64,000 bases of DNA from Oryzias latipes (lineage: Eukaryota > Chordata > Actinopteri > Beloniformes > Adrianichthyidae), in NCBI RefSeq assembly GCF_002234675.1, contig NC_019859.2, positions 12,043,483 to 12,107,482 on the forward strand, given 5' to 3'. Made by a program: the position numbers and the translations under genes. Below the pieces are notes generated by a model, which saw only the letters and a program-made list of their open reading frames with translations, did not search any database and was not told where the DNA came from. Every line of letters starts with the position of its first letter. Position 1 is the stretch's first letter. This document shows, one piece after another, positions 42,830 to 53,516 of the stretch.

Positions 42830-42966
42830 AGTTTAATCTCAGAATTCTGACTTTATCCTCAGAATTCTGACTTTATTCTCAGAATTCTGACTTTAATCTC
42901 AGAATTCTGACTTTAATCTCAGAATTCTGACTTTATTTTCAGAATTCTGACTCTAATCTCAGAATT
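42830..42966. repeat. Left palindromic array of element B
   Basis: About seven 20-bp tandem units of the form 'tcagaattctgactttaatc', each containing a perfect 12-bp palindrome with a central EcoRI-like gaattc. Confidence 0.9.
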
Positions 42967-43110
42967 ATGCGCTACAGTGAGGCAAATCCTTCAGCACTGC
43001 AGAGTCCAAGGAGCTGCAGGAGTGGAACCAACAAAATCGACGTCTTCAAGTGTCTTTTTGGACGCTCAAGGCTTAAAGAGGAGGTCATTTCGCTACTGGA
43101 AGAACAGAGG
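42967..43110 (+). other. Exon-like open segment with splice donor in element B
   Basis: An ATG-started frame of 48 codons follows the palindromic array and ends exactly at a consensus donor (agg|gtaagt at 43111). A possible partner lies at about 44102-44209, with a pyrimidine-rich acceptor before 'attgacagtgatg' and an in-phase stop. The protein is not recognised. A mirrored counterpart occurs at the other end of the element. Confidence 0.4.
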
Positions 43111-44879
43111 GTAAGTAAAAAAGAAATTGTTTCAAACTGGTTCTTGTAAATGAACGGGCAGCAGGCTATGCTAGCATTTTGGATCAGCCATGCAAGGCTT
43201 TGCATAGCTGGTGCAAAAAAGGCTTTGTGATATGTTTAGCACCCCCCAAATAACTACCTTATAATTTCTTTTTTTTATAGTCTTTACAAAATACTCTCAC
43301 ATATGTCTAGATTGTTGTGTTGTACTATGCATACCCACTGAGCTTTAGTTTACACTCCAACATAATAACTTTAACGTTCAGTTTTCAGCCTTCTCTTTAC
43401 GTGACACGTTCTCTCTTTTTATTATCTCATTGTCAAACAAACAGTCTGTAAACGACGGTCCCCCGTCACTGAATCATACCCTTTCATAACATTTAATACA
43501 ATATTATAGTTTTGTTATTCAGTATCTGCGCGAGTTTAAATAAAGTTCAGGTGGTGGAAGTCACGTGACACTTCAGAGTAGCGTTACATATCCACGGCAA
43601 CCGCCGTTTCTTCTTCATGGAACAGAGAACCGCAGCAATGTGTTTACTATTTTCAAAGCACAGTAGCACCCACATTAAGCTATCGGCACCGCTACAAACT
43701 TTACAGGGTACAGTTTATTATTGTTTTTTATAGAGCGAGTTTTTAAAAAAAAATATTTTTGGGCGGGGTTTTTTGAAGCACCGGGAAGCTTTAACGTTAC
43801 GTCATTATTTACGTAGTTCTGCAGAATCAGATGATTAACTCTTTTGTAGTCTACTATTTTTCTCTCAGTTGCATTTTTATAGTCCGTTCGGATTCACCTG
43901 ATTAACCACATTTGTCCAGTTTTAGTGGGCATATAAATGGCCAACAAGTACATTTATGTCAAATGTTTGCACACAGCAAGAAAGAAAAAGCTCCATTTAT
44001 CACTTTTTTATTTACGCTTCTGAAAATACTACTGGACTTGTTTTTTCCCTTAAATAAAATTCATTTATTTTTTATAACTAATGTATTTTTCTTTTGTGCA
44101 GATTGACAGTGATGTCATCGCTTTGGAGGATCCAGAAATTACACTTCACATCCATCCCTTCCTGTGGAGTCTGCAACACAAAATTGCAGAAAAGAGGTCC
44201 TTTTGCTGAGATTTCTTCCCATCAGATGCTAGACTCTACATTGACTCTTAGACATTGGACACTTGTTCTTGTTATTATTTTTAAGAATATTTATTTATTT
44301 CTCTGTCGTTTTTAATGGAGCTATGGTAACAAAGTTATTTAATTGTTTTGTTGTTTTTTCTTATTTACATGTGTGATAGTACATATCTGAGAATACCTGC
44401 AAATAACTGACATACCTTTTCCTTCGAATTTTAATTGATTTTCTTATTTTTTTATTCATCTTCTGAACCAATTTTGTCCCTTTTGTGGTCACTTTTTGGG
44501 CTGCTGGAGCCTTTACCGGCCTCTCATTTCTTCTGTGAAATTTTAAGAAATATGTATAATTAAACATTTTTTCTCATTATTTTGTTATTTACTTTTAATT
44601 TTCAGTATTTCCATAACAGATGCATCAAATGATAGTAACCTAAGATCAAAAGTACTAAATCAACTAAATTTTCATTATATGATTTATTTGTATCCTTTTA
44701 AAATATTCAGTCACTTGGGTTACATGTGTTAGTTCTGACCTTGAAAATAATATTAGCAACTCCTGTTTAACTCACCTATATGGTAAAAAAGGTGTTATGG
44801 TTCCAATAAATTCATACAAAACATTTCAGAAGAAAAAACTTTATTCGTACATTTTTATAGAAACATTACAGTTTGTAAT

Positions 44880-45115
44880 TTATAACATAGCAACCATTTA
44901 TCATTGTTAAGTTATGCATATTATAATAGGGAAGGGATTAAATAAGTTTGCTTCTTCCCTTCCCGTTTCAAGCATTAACTGTTTAGTTTGTATTATGAAA
45001 AGTAAGATACAAGGATGTATACTCACAGATTGTGACTTCTTTTTGATCTTTATATATGTGCTGTTCCTGTGTTGAAGGAAGTATGTTCCAATTGACCATG
45101 CTTAAACAATAAACT
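44880..45115 (+). mobile_element. LINE 3' UTR fragment
   Basis: The segment 'gggattaaataagtttgcttcttcc' with downstream 'gtttcaagcatta' matches the 3' UTR of the LINE at 34175-34225. It ends at 'aataaactcaaatt'. A 5'-truncated insertion. Confidence 0.55.
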
Positions 45116-45184
45116 CAAATTAATATTGTTTCTAATAACTGCTTCCAACTTAGAATATTATTTTCAAAATAAACTTCTCACAGC

Positions 45185-45405
45185 TGCACAGTGATGCACT
45201 AGCAGGCATGCCTTATAGCAAGAGGGCTCTGGTTCAATCCCAAAAGGCTCCTTTTTGTGTGGAGTTAGCATGTTCACCTGCCTGCATGAGTGAGTTTTCT
45301 GCAGCTTCTTCCATCAGTCCAAAAAACTTGCATCATTATAGTTGATTAATGTAAAGTGTGTGAATGGTGATTGTGTGTGTTGTCTCTGTCCCAGGGATGC
45401 ATCAT
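45185..45405 (+). mobile_element. tRNA-derived SINE, truncated
   Basis: Head with B box 'ggttcaatccc' near 45232 and body 'tgtgtggagttagcatgttc' plus 'cagtccaaaaaacttgcatc', as in the 18128 SINE but shorter. Confidence 0.7.
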
Positions 45406-46534
45406 CCTCCAAAGGGATGACATCACGTTCAATCAGCACAAAAGAAAAATTAATTAAAAATAATAATCATTTTTAAAAAGTAAATGAGTTTTACTTAATG
45501 TCACAGTAAAAAATATAAGAAAATAACCATCTTCTTTGTCTCAAAATTAAGTCTTGGCATCTGGAGTTCCATCTTTTTTTTTTTCTCAAGAAAGATTTGA
45601 AATCCAGATGCCAAGACTCAATTTCAAGACATCACCTGGATAAATGAGAACTTTCTCCAACATGGAGCTTCCATATGCTGTGTGTGAACTTTTGACAACA
45701 TTTGACACCTGGGAGAAATCAGGTGCTTCCAAACAGACTGAAAATGCATTCTTAGAAAATCCTGATCTACATTGAGCCAATTATCTGATTTATTTTGGAG
45801 AACCACCTGATGACGTAACATTGAAACTGTCCCTAGCGCTCAAAACTACACCTGTCAAAATAATTAAAGCATATTCTCTGTAAACATTGTAGCAGAATTG
45901 ATAGACGTGATGTTAGCTTCGCTAATGTGGGTGTTAAAAATAATCAACACATGGCTGTTTTTTTCTGTCTGTACTCTCCAAGGAAGAGATGACGATTGCC
46001 TTGGATTGCGTATCCAGTCACATGACTCCGACGTGTCATGTGACTTCCGCAACCTGTGCCTCCTTTACACTCACGCAAATGTAAAGGAAGCAAATATGCG
46101 TGGTCTGGTATTGAATGTTATGAAAATAGATAATTATTAAACGGGGCACAGTCCTGCATGTCGGCCAATAAGACGATAAAAACGATATAAAATGACGTGA
46201 CAGGGCGCCTGAGAGCTAAATATTGTAATGAAGTCAAAATAAAGATCGGTGGCCATTTAGTCACCCATACTTGGAAAACACAACAATCTGTCGGATAAAA
46301 ATACAGTCCAGTAGTATTTTCAGAATGTAAAACGTCTTTAAAGGTCCAGAAATGAGATCATCAGGTAGTTGAATGCAAACAACACTGCAGTGTGCAGAAA
46401 TGCACAAATTGAAACTCCGTGAGACTGTTTGTCACTGACGTTGATATTTCAACAGCATATACGTACGTTTTAAAATACGTTTTACAGTTACAAAATGCTA
46501 GCATTGTCTGTCGCCATTTCATTAAAAAAATTCA

Positions 46535-46700
46535 AAATAAATCTCTTTTTACTCACCTTCTGTTGTGCTGTTAACACAGTGGCCTCCTGGTAAACTTCCG
46601 CACGCAACAAGAAACTTAAAGAGGACATTTTCATTAGTTCCACTCGGCATGTATGACTCCACAGTGCTGCTAAAGCGAACTGAAGGAAGCAGCTCACAGG
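46535..46700 (-). other. Mirror exon-like segment of element B
   Basis: On the minus strand this segment aligns with 42970-43125. Shared pieces include 'gagtggaac', a similar stretch before the donor, the donor itself (aag|gtgagtaaaaag versus agg|gtaagtaaaaaag) and 'atgctagcattttg' further in. Both ends therefore carry inward-facing splice donors. Confidence 0.55.
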
Positions 46701-46719
46701 CCTCCGTAGTTCTGAGATT

Positions 46720-46850
46720 ATAGTCAGAATTCTGACTTTTTTCTCAGAATTCTGACTTTATTCTCAGAATTCTGACTTTAAACTCAGAATTCTGAGAATA
46801 AAGTCATAATTCTGAGATTAAAGTCAGTATTCTGAGTTTAAAGTCAGAAT
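46720..46850. repeat. Right palindromic array of element B
   Basis: Five to six units with the TCAGAATTCTGA palindrome, the inverted counterpart of 42830-42966. The outer part of the array was split by the L1 insertion that follows. Confidence 0.85.
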
Positions 46851-46854
46851 TTTC

Positions 46855-47612
46855 TTTTTTTTTTTTTTATAACTTAAGTTTTATTTTTCATTTTTTGTAA
46901 ACAAGATAAAGAACACTAGAACATGACATCAAACAGATAAAGTCTTACAAACAAAGAGTAGAAAAGGAAAGAAAGAAGATGATAATAATAAATAAAAATA
47001 AATAAGTAGAAAAGGCAAGGAAGAAAAAAAATAGAACATGTCAGTCACCATTCCAGAAATGTCATACATCGACCAGTGAGTTTTTATATACAGTCCATCT
47101 GTCCCATTTTTCCTTAAAATGTCCTTCTCTCAATCTTAAAACAAAAGTCATCTTTTCCATGATATAAATCTCCTCCACTATTTCAGTCCAGTCTGTGAGG
47201 GTTGGTGGTTCTGGCTTAAGCCATCTTCTGGTTATTGCTTTCCTTGCCGCAATCAGGAATATTTTCACCAAATACTGATCTTGAGGAATGACTGTTTCAG
47301 AAATGTTGCCCAGATGTAATACTACCTGCTTGAAGGGGATTGTGTAGCGCAAAGCGTTTGTTAAGACATGATGGATGGAATGCCAAAATGGTCCTATTTG
47401 CGAACAGTTCCAGAAGATATGAGAGTGATTTGCCTTTACTGCACCACACTGTCTCCAACACATCTGTGGATTTGCTGATAGTTTGCTTTTAATTAAAGGT
47501 GTAATAAAGAAGCGCATGAGGTTTTTCCAATTAAATTCCCTCCATTTCAGTGATGTGGTAGAGGACTGAGTTGATGCACATGTTGAATACCATTCTTTCT
47601 CTGAAATAGTGA
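46855..47612 (-). mobile_element. L1 LINE 3' end, 5'-truncated
   Basis: On the minus strand an ORF2 C-terminus (47062-47517) with a C-W-R-x-C-G...H-I-F-W-N-C cysteine motif typical of L1 is followed by a 3' UTR and a poly-A tail (poly-T at 46855-46870). A 15-bp target duplication AAAGTCAGAATTTTC flanks it (46840-46854, 47613-47627), taken from the palindromic array of element B. Confidence 0.88.
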
Positions 47613-47785
47613 AAAGTCAGAATTTTCTATGCCCTTTTTTTTTCTTTGTCCATGGCCCTAATCCTCTTCGGTAGGGTTTGAATCCAAAACTAACAGTCTT
47701 GATCTTCATCAAGATGAGACTCCTTCACCGTGTTAAAGCTGCAACAACGGCATTCCAGTGCAAAATGTAGAACCAATATTCAGTT

Positions 47786-48000
47786 CTCTTTCAACATTCG
47801 TTTCGGTATCTCACTATGGGACACGCCCCCTGCGCTGTCCCCCAGAAGCTCTTTTACATTACGCCAGTCTTGACTGGCAGACAGAAGGTGACGTCTGCTC
47901 TCAGGAGGCGGGACTTCCTCCTGCTATAAGAGCCGGACGCCATCTTCTCTCCTCAGTCTAACACCTCTTCTCGCTCCCAGAAGCATCCTCAGACGGCAGG
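47786..48000 (+). repeat. DIRS left inverted terminal repeat
   Basis: The segment from 'ggtatctcactatgggacacg' through 'gccagtcttgactggcag' to 'cgccatcttctctcctcag' is nearly identical to the reverse complement of 58480-58650. It also contains the inner palindrome gccagtcttgactggc. Confidence 0.9.
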
Positions 48001-48187
48001 TGTAGTATCCGAAGCTAGCTTACTGTTCTTAGAGCGAGCTAACAACTCGGTCGCTGAACGCTAGTCGGTGTTACATAGCTTGTCTGGGTAACGCGGTTGG
48101 CCTGTCTCCAAACAGCACCCGTTAGAACTAGTCACCATACTAGTAATTTTTCGCGCTTCGCTCTCAACCGGAGTCGACGAAGTCATC

Positions 48188-49614
48188 ATGGAGCCTGAAC
48201 CTTTCCTCGCCATGGAAACGGTCAGACCTCTGCCTAGAGCCTGCTCATGCGGCAGCAAAATTGCGGGGGCAGACACCCATTCTGCCTGTGCTGCGTGTCT
48301 AGGGCTGCAACATGCCCAGGACGCGTTAGCATCTCCGGCTAGCTGCGAGCATTGTGCACGCCTCTCCCTTAAGACTCTGAGACTCAGACTAGCGCGCCAA
48401 GCTAGTCTGTCCAAGGCAGACCCGGGCTTGGGGGTAACCAGCCCCCCACTACCAGAGGAGTCTACTCGGGGAGAGGTGGCAGGCATGAGCTGGGGCGACC
48501 AACTGGATGCGGTCGCGCCACTCGAGGGCATGGAAGAGCAGGAGGCCGCTCCCCCGGAGTTCCAGGACACGGTGGACACTGGCTGCGGGCGACGCGTGCG
48601 GCGGCTTCCCAAACCCGACCGCTGCGATGGACCTGCATGATGTCTGCAGAAGAGCAGCTGAAAAGCTGGGCATTAAGTGGCCTGAAGCCCTCACTGAGAC
48701 CACCACATCTCGCTATGAGGGAAAAAGTCAAGTCTTCCAGCAGACAGCTGCTGCCAGTGTTCCCTGAGTGCTTGGAGGAAGCGACCAGGACCTGGAGCAC
48801 CCCCTTTACAGCCAAAAGCCCCATCCTGGGAGGCTCGGCTTTGGACTGGACTAACATGGAGGAGAACGGATTCTCACATATCCCTCCAGTCGAACCGCTG
48901 CCGGCATCCCACCTGCACCCGACGCAGAAGTCCACCATGACTTCCGCGGGCCCCGCCCTGCCCTCGAAAGCTGACTGCTTCCAGTCAACTCTCACTGAAA
49001 AGGGCTACAAGGCCGTTGCTGCATCGGTGAAAGCCCTGAATGCATCTTCTCTGCTCCTAGCCTACCAGACAGAGCTGCAGGAACAGATGTCAGCCACACC
49101 AACCCCAGACCTCTGGAATGAGCTATGCGTGGTCACAGACCTCTGTCTGCGTCTCCACAGGTCCGCAGTCCAAGCCTCTGGGCGAGCCATGGCCCTCATG
49201 GTGGTCCAGGAAAGAGCCCGGTGACTGAACTTATCTAGTCTCTCTCAGAAGGAGAAGACTCAACTCCTCGATGTGCCTGTGGACCCAAATAGCCTATTTG
49301 GACCAGCGGTGGCCACTATGCAAAGGCGCTGTGAGGAGAAGAAACGGGAAGGTGAAGCGCTGCAGCTGTGTCTGCCCAGGAGGGTACCTCCTCCTACCCC
49401 AGCTGCACCGCGTCTTTCCTTCGCTCAAGCGGTAGCTAGACCAGCTTACCGCACTCCGAAACGCCAGCCTCAGCCAGGTGACCGGAGCCAGGGAAAACTT
49501 GCTGAGGCCAGAGGGGCCTGGGCCAAGAAACCGTTTGCTCCCAACGTGACAACGGCAGCCCAGCCAGCGCCTCCTGTCGCTCAGAGCGCAAAGAAAAAGA
49601 GGCGTGCCACCTAG
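48188..49614 (+). pseudogene. DIRS Gag-like ORF1, frameshifted
   Basis: Three open pieces in different frames (48188-48640, 48637-49224, 49273-49614) together resemble a DIRS Gag. The first has a cysteine/histidine cluster C-S-C-G...D-T-H-S-A-C-A-A-C-L-G...C-E-H-C typical of fish DIRS ORF1. The last ends in a basic, proline-rich tail. A frameshift near 48640 and a stop at 49222-49224 break it. Confidence 0.75.
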
Positions 49615-49951
49615 GGCGAAACCACCAGGGATGGAGAGCGGGCACAACCAGAAGCCTGCTTCCGCCCTTCTACGAAACGTTCAGCTCCCGTCGTTTTTCT
49701 CCAGGGCATGTTCCAGCCCGACCAAACGGCGTGCATAGGCTCTGGTGGTCCTCACAGTTCACAGCCAGTTAAAAAGGAGAAAATAGTGACCCACAGAGAG
49801 CTCAGTGGAGCCACAGTTGTGTCCCAGAAAGTGTTTGAAAAGGTTTTTAAAACAAACACAAATAAAAAATCCCTGAGGCGCGCAACCAGGCCCCGAGCCA
49901 AGGGCGCAGCCTCAACACAAAAAGACAAAACAAAAAACAAAACACATACAA

Positions 49952-50789
49952 ATGACGGGAAGCCGGGTGGGAGCTGCGCGACTGCTTATGAGGACACAGG
50001 AGAGAGCTGTTGCACCACCAGTGGCACAGCAGCCCAGCACCGTGGTGGCAGAGAGCCCTGCTTCAGCGCAGCTCGCGTTGGCCACGCCCACCAGTGTCTC
50101 AGCACAGAAGCCGCTCGGCCCGCTCTCGGACAAATCACAGCAGTGGCGACACTGCGAGGCGCCAGACTGGGTTATAAGCACTGTTACCAAGGGTTACAGA
50201 CTCCAGTTTGCATCCACCCCTCCCCTTTTCAATGGTATACTGCAGTCGCAGGCCAGGGGGCAAAACGCAAGCATTTTGCAGGAAGAGATCAAAACACTGC
50301 AAGGCAAAAGAGCCATTCAGCTAGTGCCACCGGAGCAGGCTCACAGCGGTTTCTACTCCAGATACTTCCTGGTCCCAAAACGGGGTGGAGGCCTGCGTCC
50401 GATTCTAGACCTACGGGCACTGAACAAAAACTTGAGAAAGTACAAATTCAGAATGCTAACACACGCAGGTCTGGTACGGTTTGTGCGAGTTCAGAGCGCG
50501 ACTCTCAGCGGAGAGAGTGACAGCCTTCCGGGCGTGTCTGTCAAAGTTCCGCAGGGGGGCGTGGATAACGTTCAGACTCAGGCTCCTCGGGCTGATGGCA
50601 TCGGCTCTGTCCGTCATCCCTTTTGGTCGCTTACACATGCGTCCTTTTCAGCGGTGGGTGGCGTCGCTCAATCTAAGCCCTGCCCGCCATGGTCACCGAC
50701 GGGTGCTTGCTTCGGTGACATGCATTCTCGCCCTACACAAGTGGAGGGATATCTCTTTCCTCACCACGGGTGTTGTTATGGGAACCGTG
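49952..50789 (+). pseudogene. DIRS reverse transcriptase, catalytic core deleted
   Basis: The frame reads Y-S-R-Y-F-L-V-P-K-R-G-G-G-L-R-P-I-L-D-L-R-A-L-N (early RT motifs, near 50370). At about 50490 it then jumps directly into sequence of the post-catalytic region (S-A-E-R-V-T-A-F-R-A-C-L in another frame, 50500 on). The Y-x-D-D palm motif and neighbouring blocks are absent, so no active enzyme can be made. It ends at the gypsy LTR. Confidence 0.8.
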
Positions 50790-51551
50790 TGTCAAAGGTG
50801 GGCCGGAATGTGTGTAATATTTGTGCTGATCCTTAGTATTTCTTTTGGTGTTGGGTGGTTTTGTATGTTGTGCTGTTTTGTTTAGTTTTTACTTTTGCAT
50901 GCGGTTTAATTTTATTGGATCATGGACCTGATTACACACACCTGGACCTCATTGGGCAGAACCCCTCACCACTGCATAAATGGAACTCTGAGCAGTTGCC
51001 GGAGAAGCAAGCACCTGAGGCAGACGCACGCAGCGCAGTTGAAGCGTGCCGCAAGGAATGAAGCTCCGGTTGAGAGCCAAAGGAAGGCGGACCAGCTGAT
51101 CGCCTTGAAGACGTAGCGGGAGCCGTGTGAGACGGGGGCGTCGACCGTGTGGAGGAATGCCGAGGCTGACCGAGAAGTTGCGTGTGGGACCTGAAGGCCT
51201 GACGATCGGTGCATAAAGGAAAGTCTGCTCTCCCGACCGGCCTGGATGCGTGTGGCTGATGTTGGTGTAACACCTTGAAGTTTTTCGTTTTTTGTGTGTT
51301 CGTTTCAGCCGCACAGACGCTGGTTTTTTCCCCTCCACGGCCGGATTCAACGGTGGACTTCGGGGGGGCGCGGCTTTGGGACTGGACTCTTTTAGCTGGG
51401 ACTTTTAATCAAATTTTTATGTCTTTTATTTTTTTAACAATTTACAGCTGTTTTTAGACTACTATTTATTAAATCCCTTTTTACATTTTTAATTGTTTCT
51501 AGTCATTTTTGCACAGTATTTTATCGAGCTGATTCAATCACCAGTGTGACA
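50790..51551 (+). repeat. 5' LTR of second gypsy element (inferred)
   Basis: Start TGTCAAAGG is fixed by the copy that directly follows the polypurine tract. The end is placed at ...GTGTGACA before 'cctgcaaatttttggcgttg', by the TG...CA rule. With no full 3' LTR, the right boundary is not independently confirmed. Confidence 0.6.
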
Positions 51552-51599
51552 CCTGCAAATTTTTGGCGTTGTCGGCAGGATCAGCTCTACTGTGTAAAA

Positions 51600-52571
51600 A
51601 TGACTTCAGAAGCCCATGAGGATTGTAGTCCCATGATGGCACAGTTTACATTTCCGTGGTTTATGGGTGCCGCATATGTTCCAAGGTTTGGTGGTGACAG
51701 GTCAACATTTGCAGAATGGAGGGTTCAGGTGGAAGCCATGCTGCGTGCACAAGGACTGGGGCCCCAGCAGCAAGCAGACTTTATCATGAGTGCCCTAGAA
51801 GGGGAAGCCAAGCGTGAATTACTGTTGGTAGCACCTGATGAGAGGAATACTGGGGAGAAAGTGCTCGAGTTACTGAAGTGTGAATTCGCTAAACCTGCTT
51901 CTAAAGCCCAGTTAAGAGCTGCATTTTTTAACTGTCGTCAAAAATCTGATGAGTCTGTTCACCTCTTCATTTTAAGATTAAGGGAGCTGTTCTCTAGATG
52001 GCGCCAACATGACCAAGATGTTGCTGGGGACACTGATGACTTGCTCCTGGACCAGTTGTTGGTGGGGCTTCGTCCAGGCGCGGTGAAGCAAGAACTTAAT
52101 CGACAGATTCGTCGCAGCAGAGACACAACTTTTCCAGAAGCCTGTCGAGAGGCCAGAGCACTGGAAAAAGAGCTAGAAGAGGAAGGGGAGGTTGTAACAG
52201 TCCAAAGAGTTGCAACTCAAAGACTCGCTTCACAGTCTGACCTGGACCAGCTCAAAGCTGAACTTCGTAATGAGTTGCAGCAAGAACTGAAAGATATGAA
52301 GGAACTCCTTTCAGAAATAAAAGCTTTAGCTGGTTCTAAAGGACCTGAAGTTGCGCATCCTCCCCCCCAACTTCCATCAGAAGCAAAGGTTGAACTGCCA
52401 GGAAGCTCAGCCCTCCAGCCACTTCCACCAGGACCTTTCAGAGTCGCCAGCCCCCGAACACTTGGACATCAATGGGATGCGTATGGCAGGCCCATCTGTA
52501 GACATTGTGGGGTGGCTGGTCACATGCAGCGGAGGTGTCCCCAGAGGTCTCGCCGCAATCAGGATTTTTAG
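51600..52571 (+). CDS. gag: Gag of second gypsy element
   Basis: 323 residues with a retrotransposon gag domain (about 25-190: F-G-G-D-R-S-T-F-A-E-W and L-L-D-Q-L-L-V-G-L), a charged coiled-coil-like stretch (about 195-260), and one zinc knuckle C-R-H-C-G-V-A-G-H-M-Q-R-R-C near the end. The ATG follows the leader by a short distance. It would form the particle and bind the RNA. The reading frame is intact. Confidence 0.88.
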   Translation: MTSEAHEDCSPMMAQFTFPWFMGAAYVPRFGGDRSTFAEWRVQVEAMLRAQGLGPQQQADFIMSALEGEAKRELLLVAPDERNTGEKVLELLKCEFAKPASKAQLRAAFFNCRQKSDESVHLFILRLRELFSRWRQHDQDVAGDTDDLLLDQLLVGLRPGAVKQELNRQIRRSRDTTFPEACREARALEKELEEEGEVVTVQRVATQRLASQSDLDQLKAELRNELQQELKDMKELLSEIKALAGSKGPEVAHPPPQLPSEAKVELPGSSALQPLPPGPFRVASPRTLGHQWDAYGRPICRHCGVAGHMQRRCPQRSRRNQDF

Positions 52572-53507
52572 AACCCCCTACAGCTGAGGGCCGGGCCGTG
52601 GGGGCATCAAAGAGTGGCGCAAAGTCGGCTCTAGTCGGTGAGTGCCCAACTGTCACGATTATTCTGAATAACCGTCCTGTTCCTTTTGTGATCCCAAGTC
52701 ACTATGCTAAGCCAAAGTCTATTCAGAAAGTGCCTGGGGGACTGTGAAGCCCAGGTTGAAGAAGCGCCCTGGTTGACTCTGCGTGCTGCAAATGGCTTGG
52801 AGATCCCCTATGTGGGTTATGCGCTGCTGGATGGCATGGTGGGTGGTATTCGGGTATCGGGCAAGGGCATTGTGATAGTCGAAGATAAGTGTGTAGGTAC
52901 TGAAAAAGGAATTCTTGGGATGAATGTTATTGAGGCTGTGTGGTCTGCCCTCACACAGGGAAACCATCCTGGTGTACCAGCATTCAAGGCTGTCCTTCAA
53001 CCACAGGAAGGAAAGGCCTGGACACAAGCCTTTGCAGACTGTCAGTTGGCCTACACTCGCCAGCTGAAACCACCATTCCATGCTACTGCAAAATTAAAGC
53101 GGCAGTTGCCTGTTGTGATCCCACCACAATCGGAGATGGTGCTTTGGATCCAAGTAGCAGAGGGGGACCCTAAGGCCACTAGGGTTGTGATGGTAGAAGA
53201 ACTAACCAATAATGACACCGAGTGGCAAGTGGGGCGTACGCTGACTTTGTTGAGAGGAAACTGTTTGCCATGTAGAGTCTGTAACCCGAATCCATATCCA
53301 GTTGAGGTTCCACAGCGCCAGCCAGTGGCCCAAGTAACAGAAATTGACCCGGTGGACATCCAAGGTGAGCATGAGCTGAGCCTTCAGTGGGTCGACGCGG
53401 AAGTGCTGGAGGTGGCAGTAAGGCGCATTGGAGCTTCAGAAGAAACTAGCAGTTCGGAAGCACATCCAGTTCTGGCCTTAAGGGGGGATGGTCTCACAGT
53501 TTGTTAA
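52572..53507 (+). pseudogene. Protease region of second gypsy element, active site deleted
   Basis: Sequence after gag reads a protease approach (V-P-F-V-I near 52680-52695) in one frame. It then reads S-Q-S-L-F-R-K and the rest (A-P-W-L-T-L-R-A-A-N-G, G-I-L-G-M-N-V-I) in another frame to 53507. The aspartate-containing active-site tripeptide expected between them is missing, and the frame changes at that point; an 11-nt deletion near 52690 explains both. The downstream part to the stop is open. Confidence 0.7.
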
Positions 53508-53516
53508 CAGGAGCAG

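Larger units (their letters stand above)
42777..47673. mobile_element. Element B: 4.9-kb palindrome-rich TIR element with mirror-image ends
   Basis: The inverted ends begin TACGGAAGAGGATTAGGGCC (left) and TACCGAAGAGGATTAGGGCC (right), followed by A tracts. Flanks are GGGTAG and GGGTTT; the sibling genes indicate an empty site close to ctgggtttgaat, so GGGT or a mutated 6-bp duplication is likely. Inside each end lie tandem units built on the perfect palindrome TCAGAATTCTGA (42830-42966; 46720-46850). The homology of the two ends continues another ~230 bp. The centre holds no recognised transposase and is filled with a LINE 3' end, a SINE and a truncated L1. The TIR core ATTAGGGCCA is shared with element A. 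Confidence 0.8.

Noticed and set aside
42830..42966. CRISPR-like array
   Set aside because: The units are contiguous 20-bp tandem repeats without unique spacers and the sequence is a vertebrate transposon end.
42967..43110. Captured CDK-inhibitor-like exon (K-C-L-F-G motif recalls cyclin-binding motifs)
   Set aside because: The similarity is limited to a few residues, the follow-on exon shows no matching domain, and the segment has a mirrored homologue at the other end of the element.
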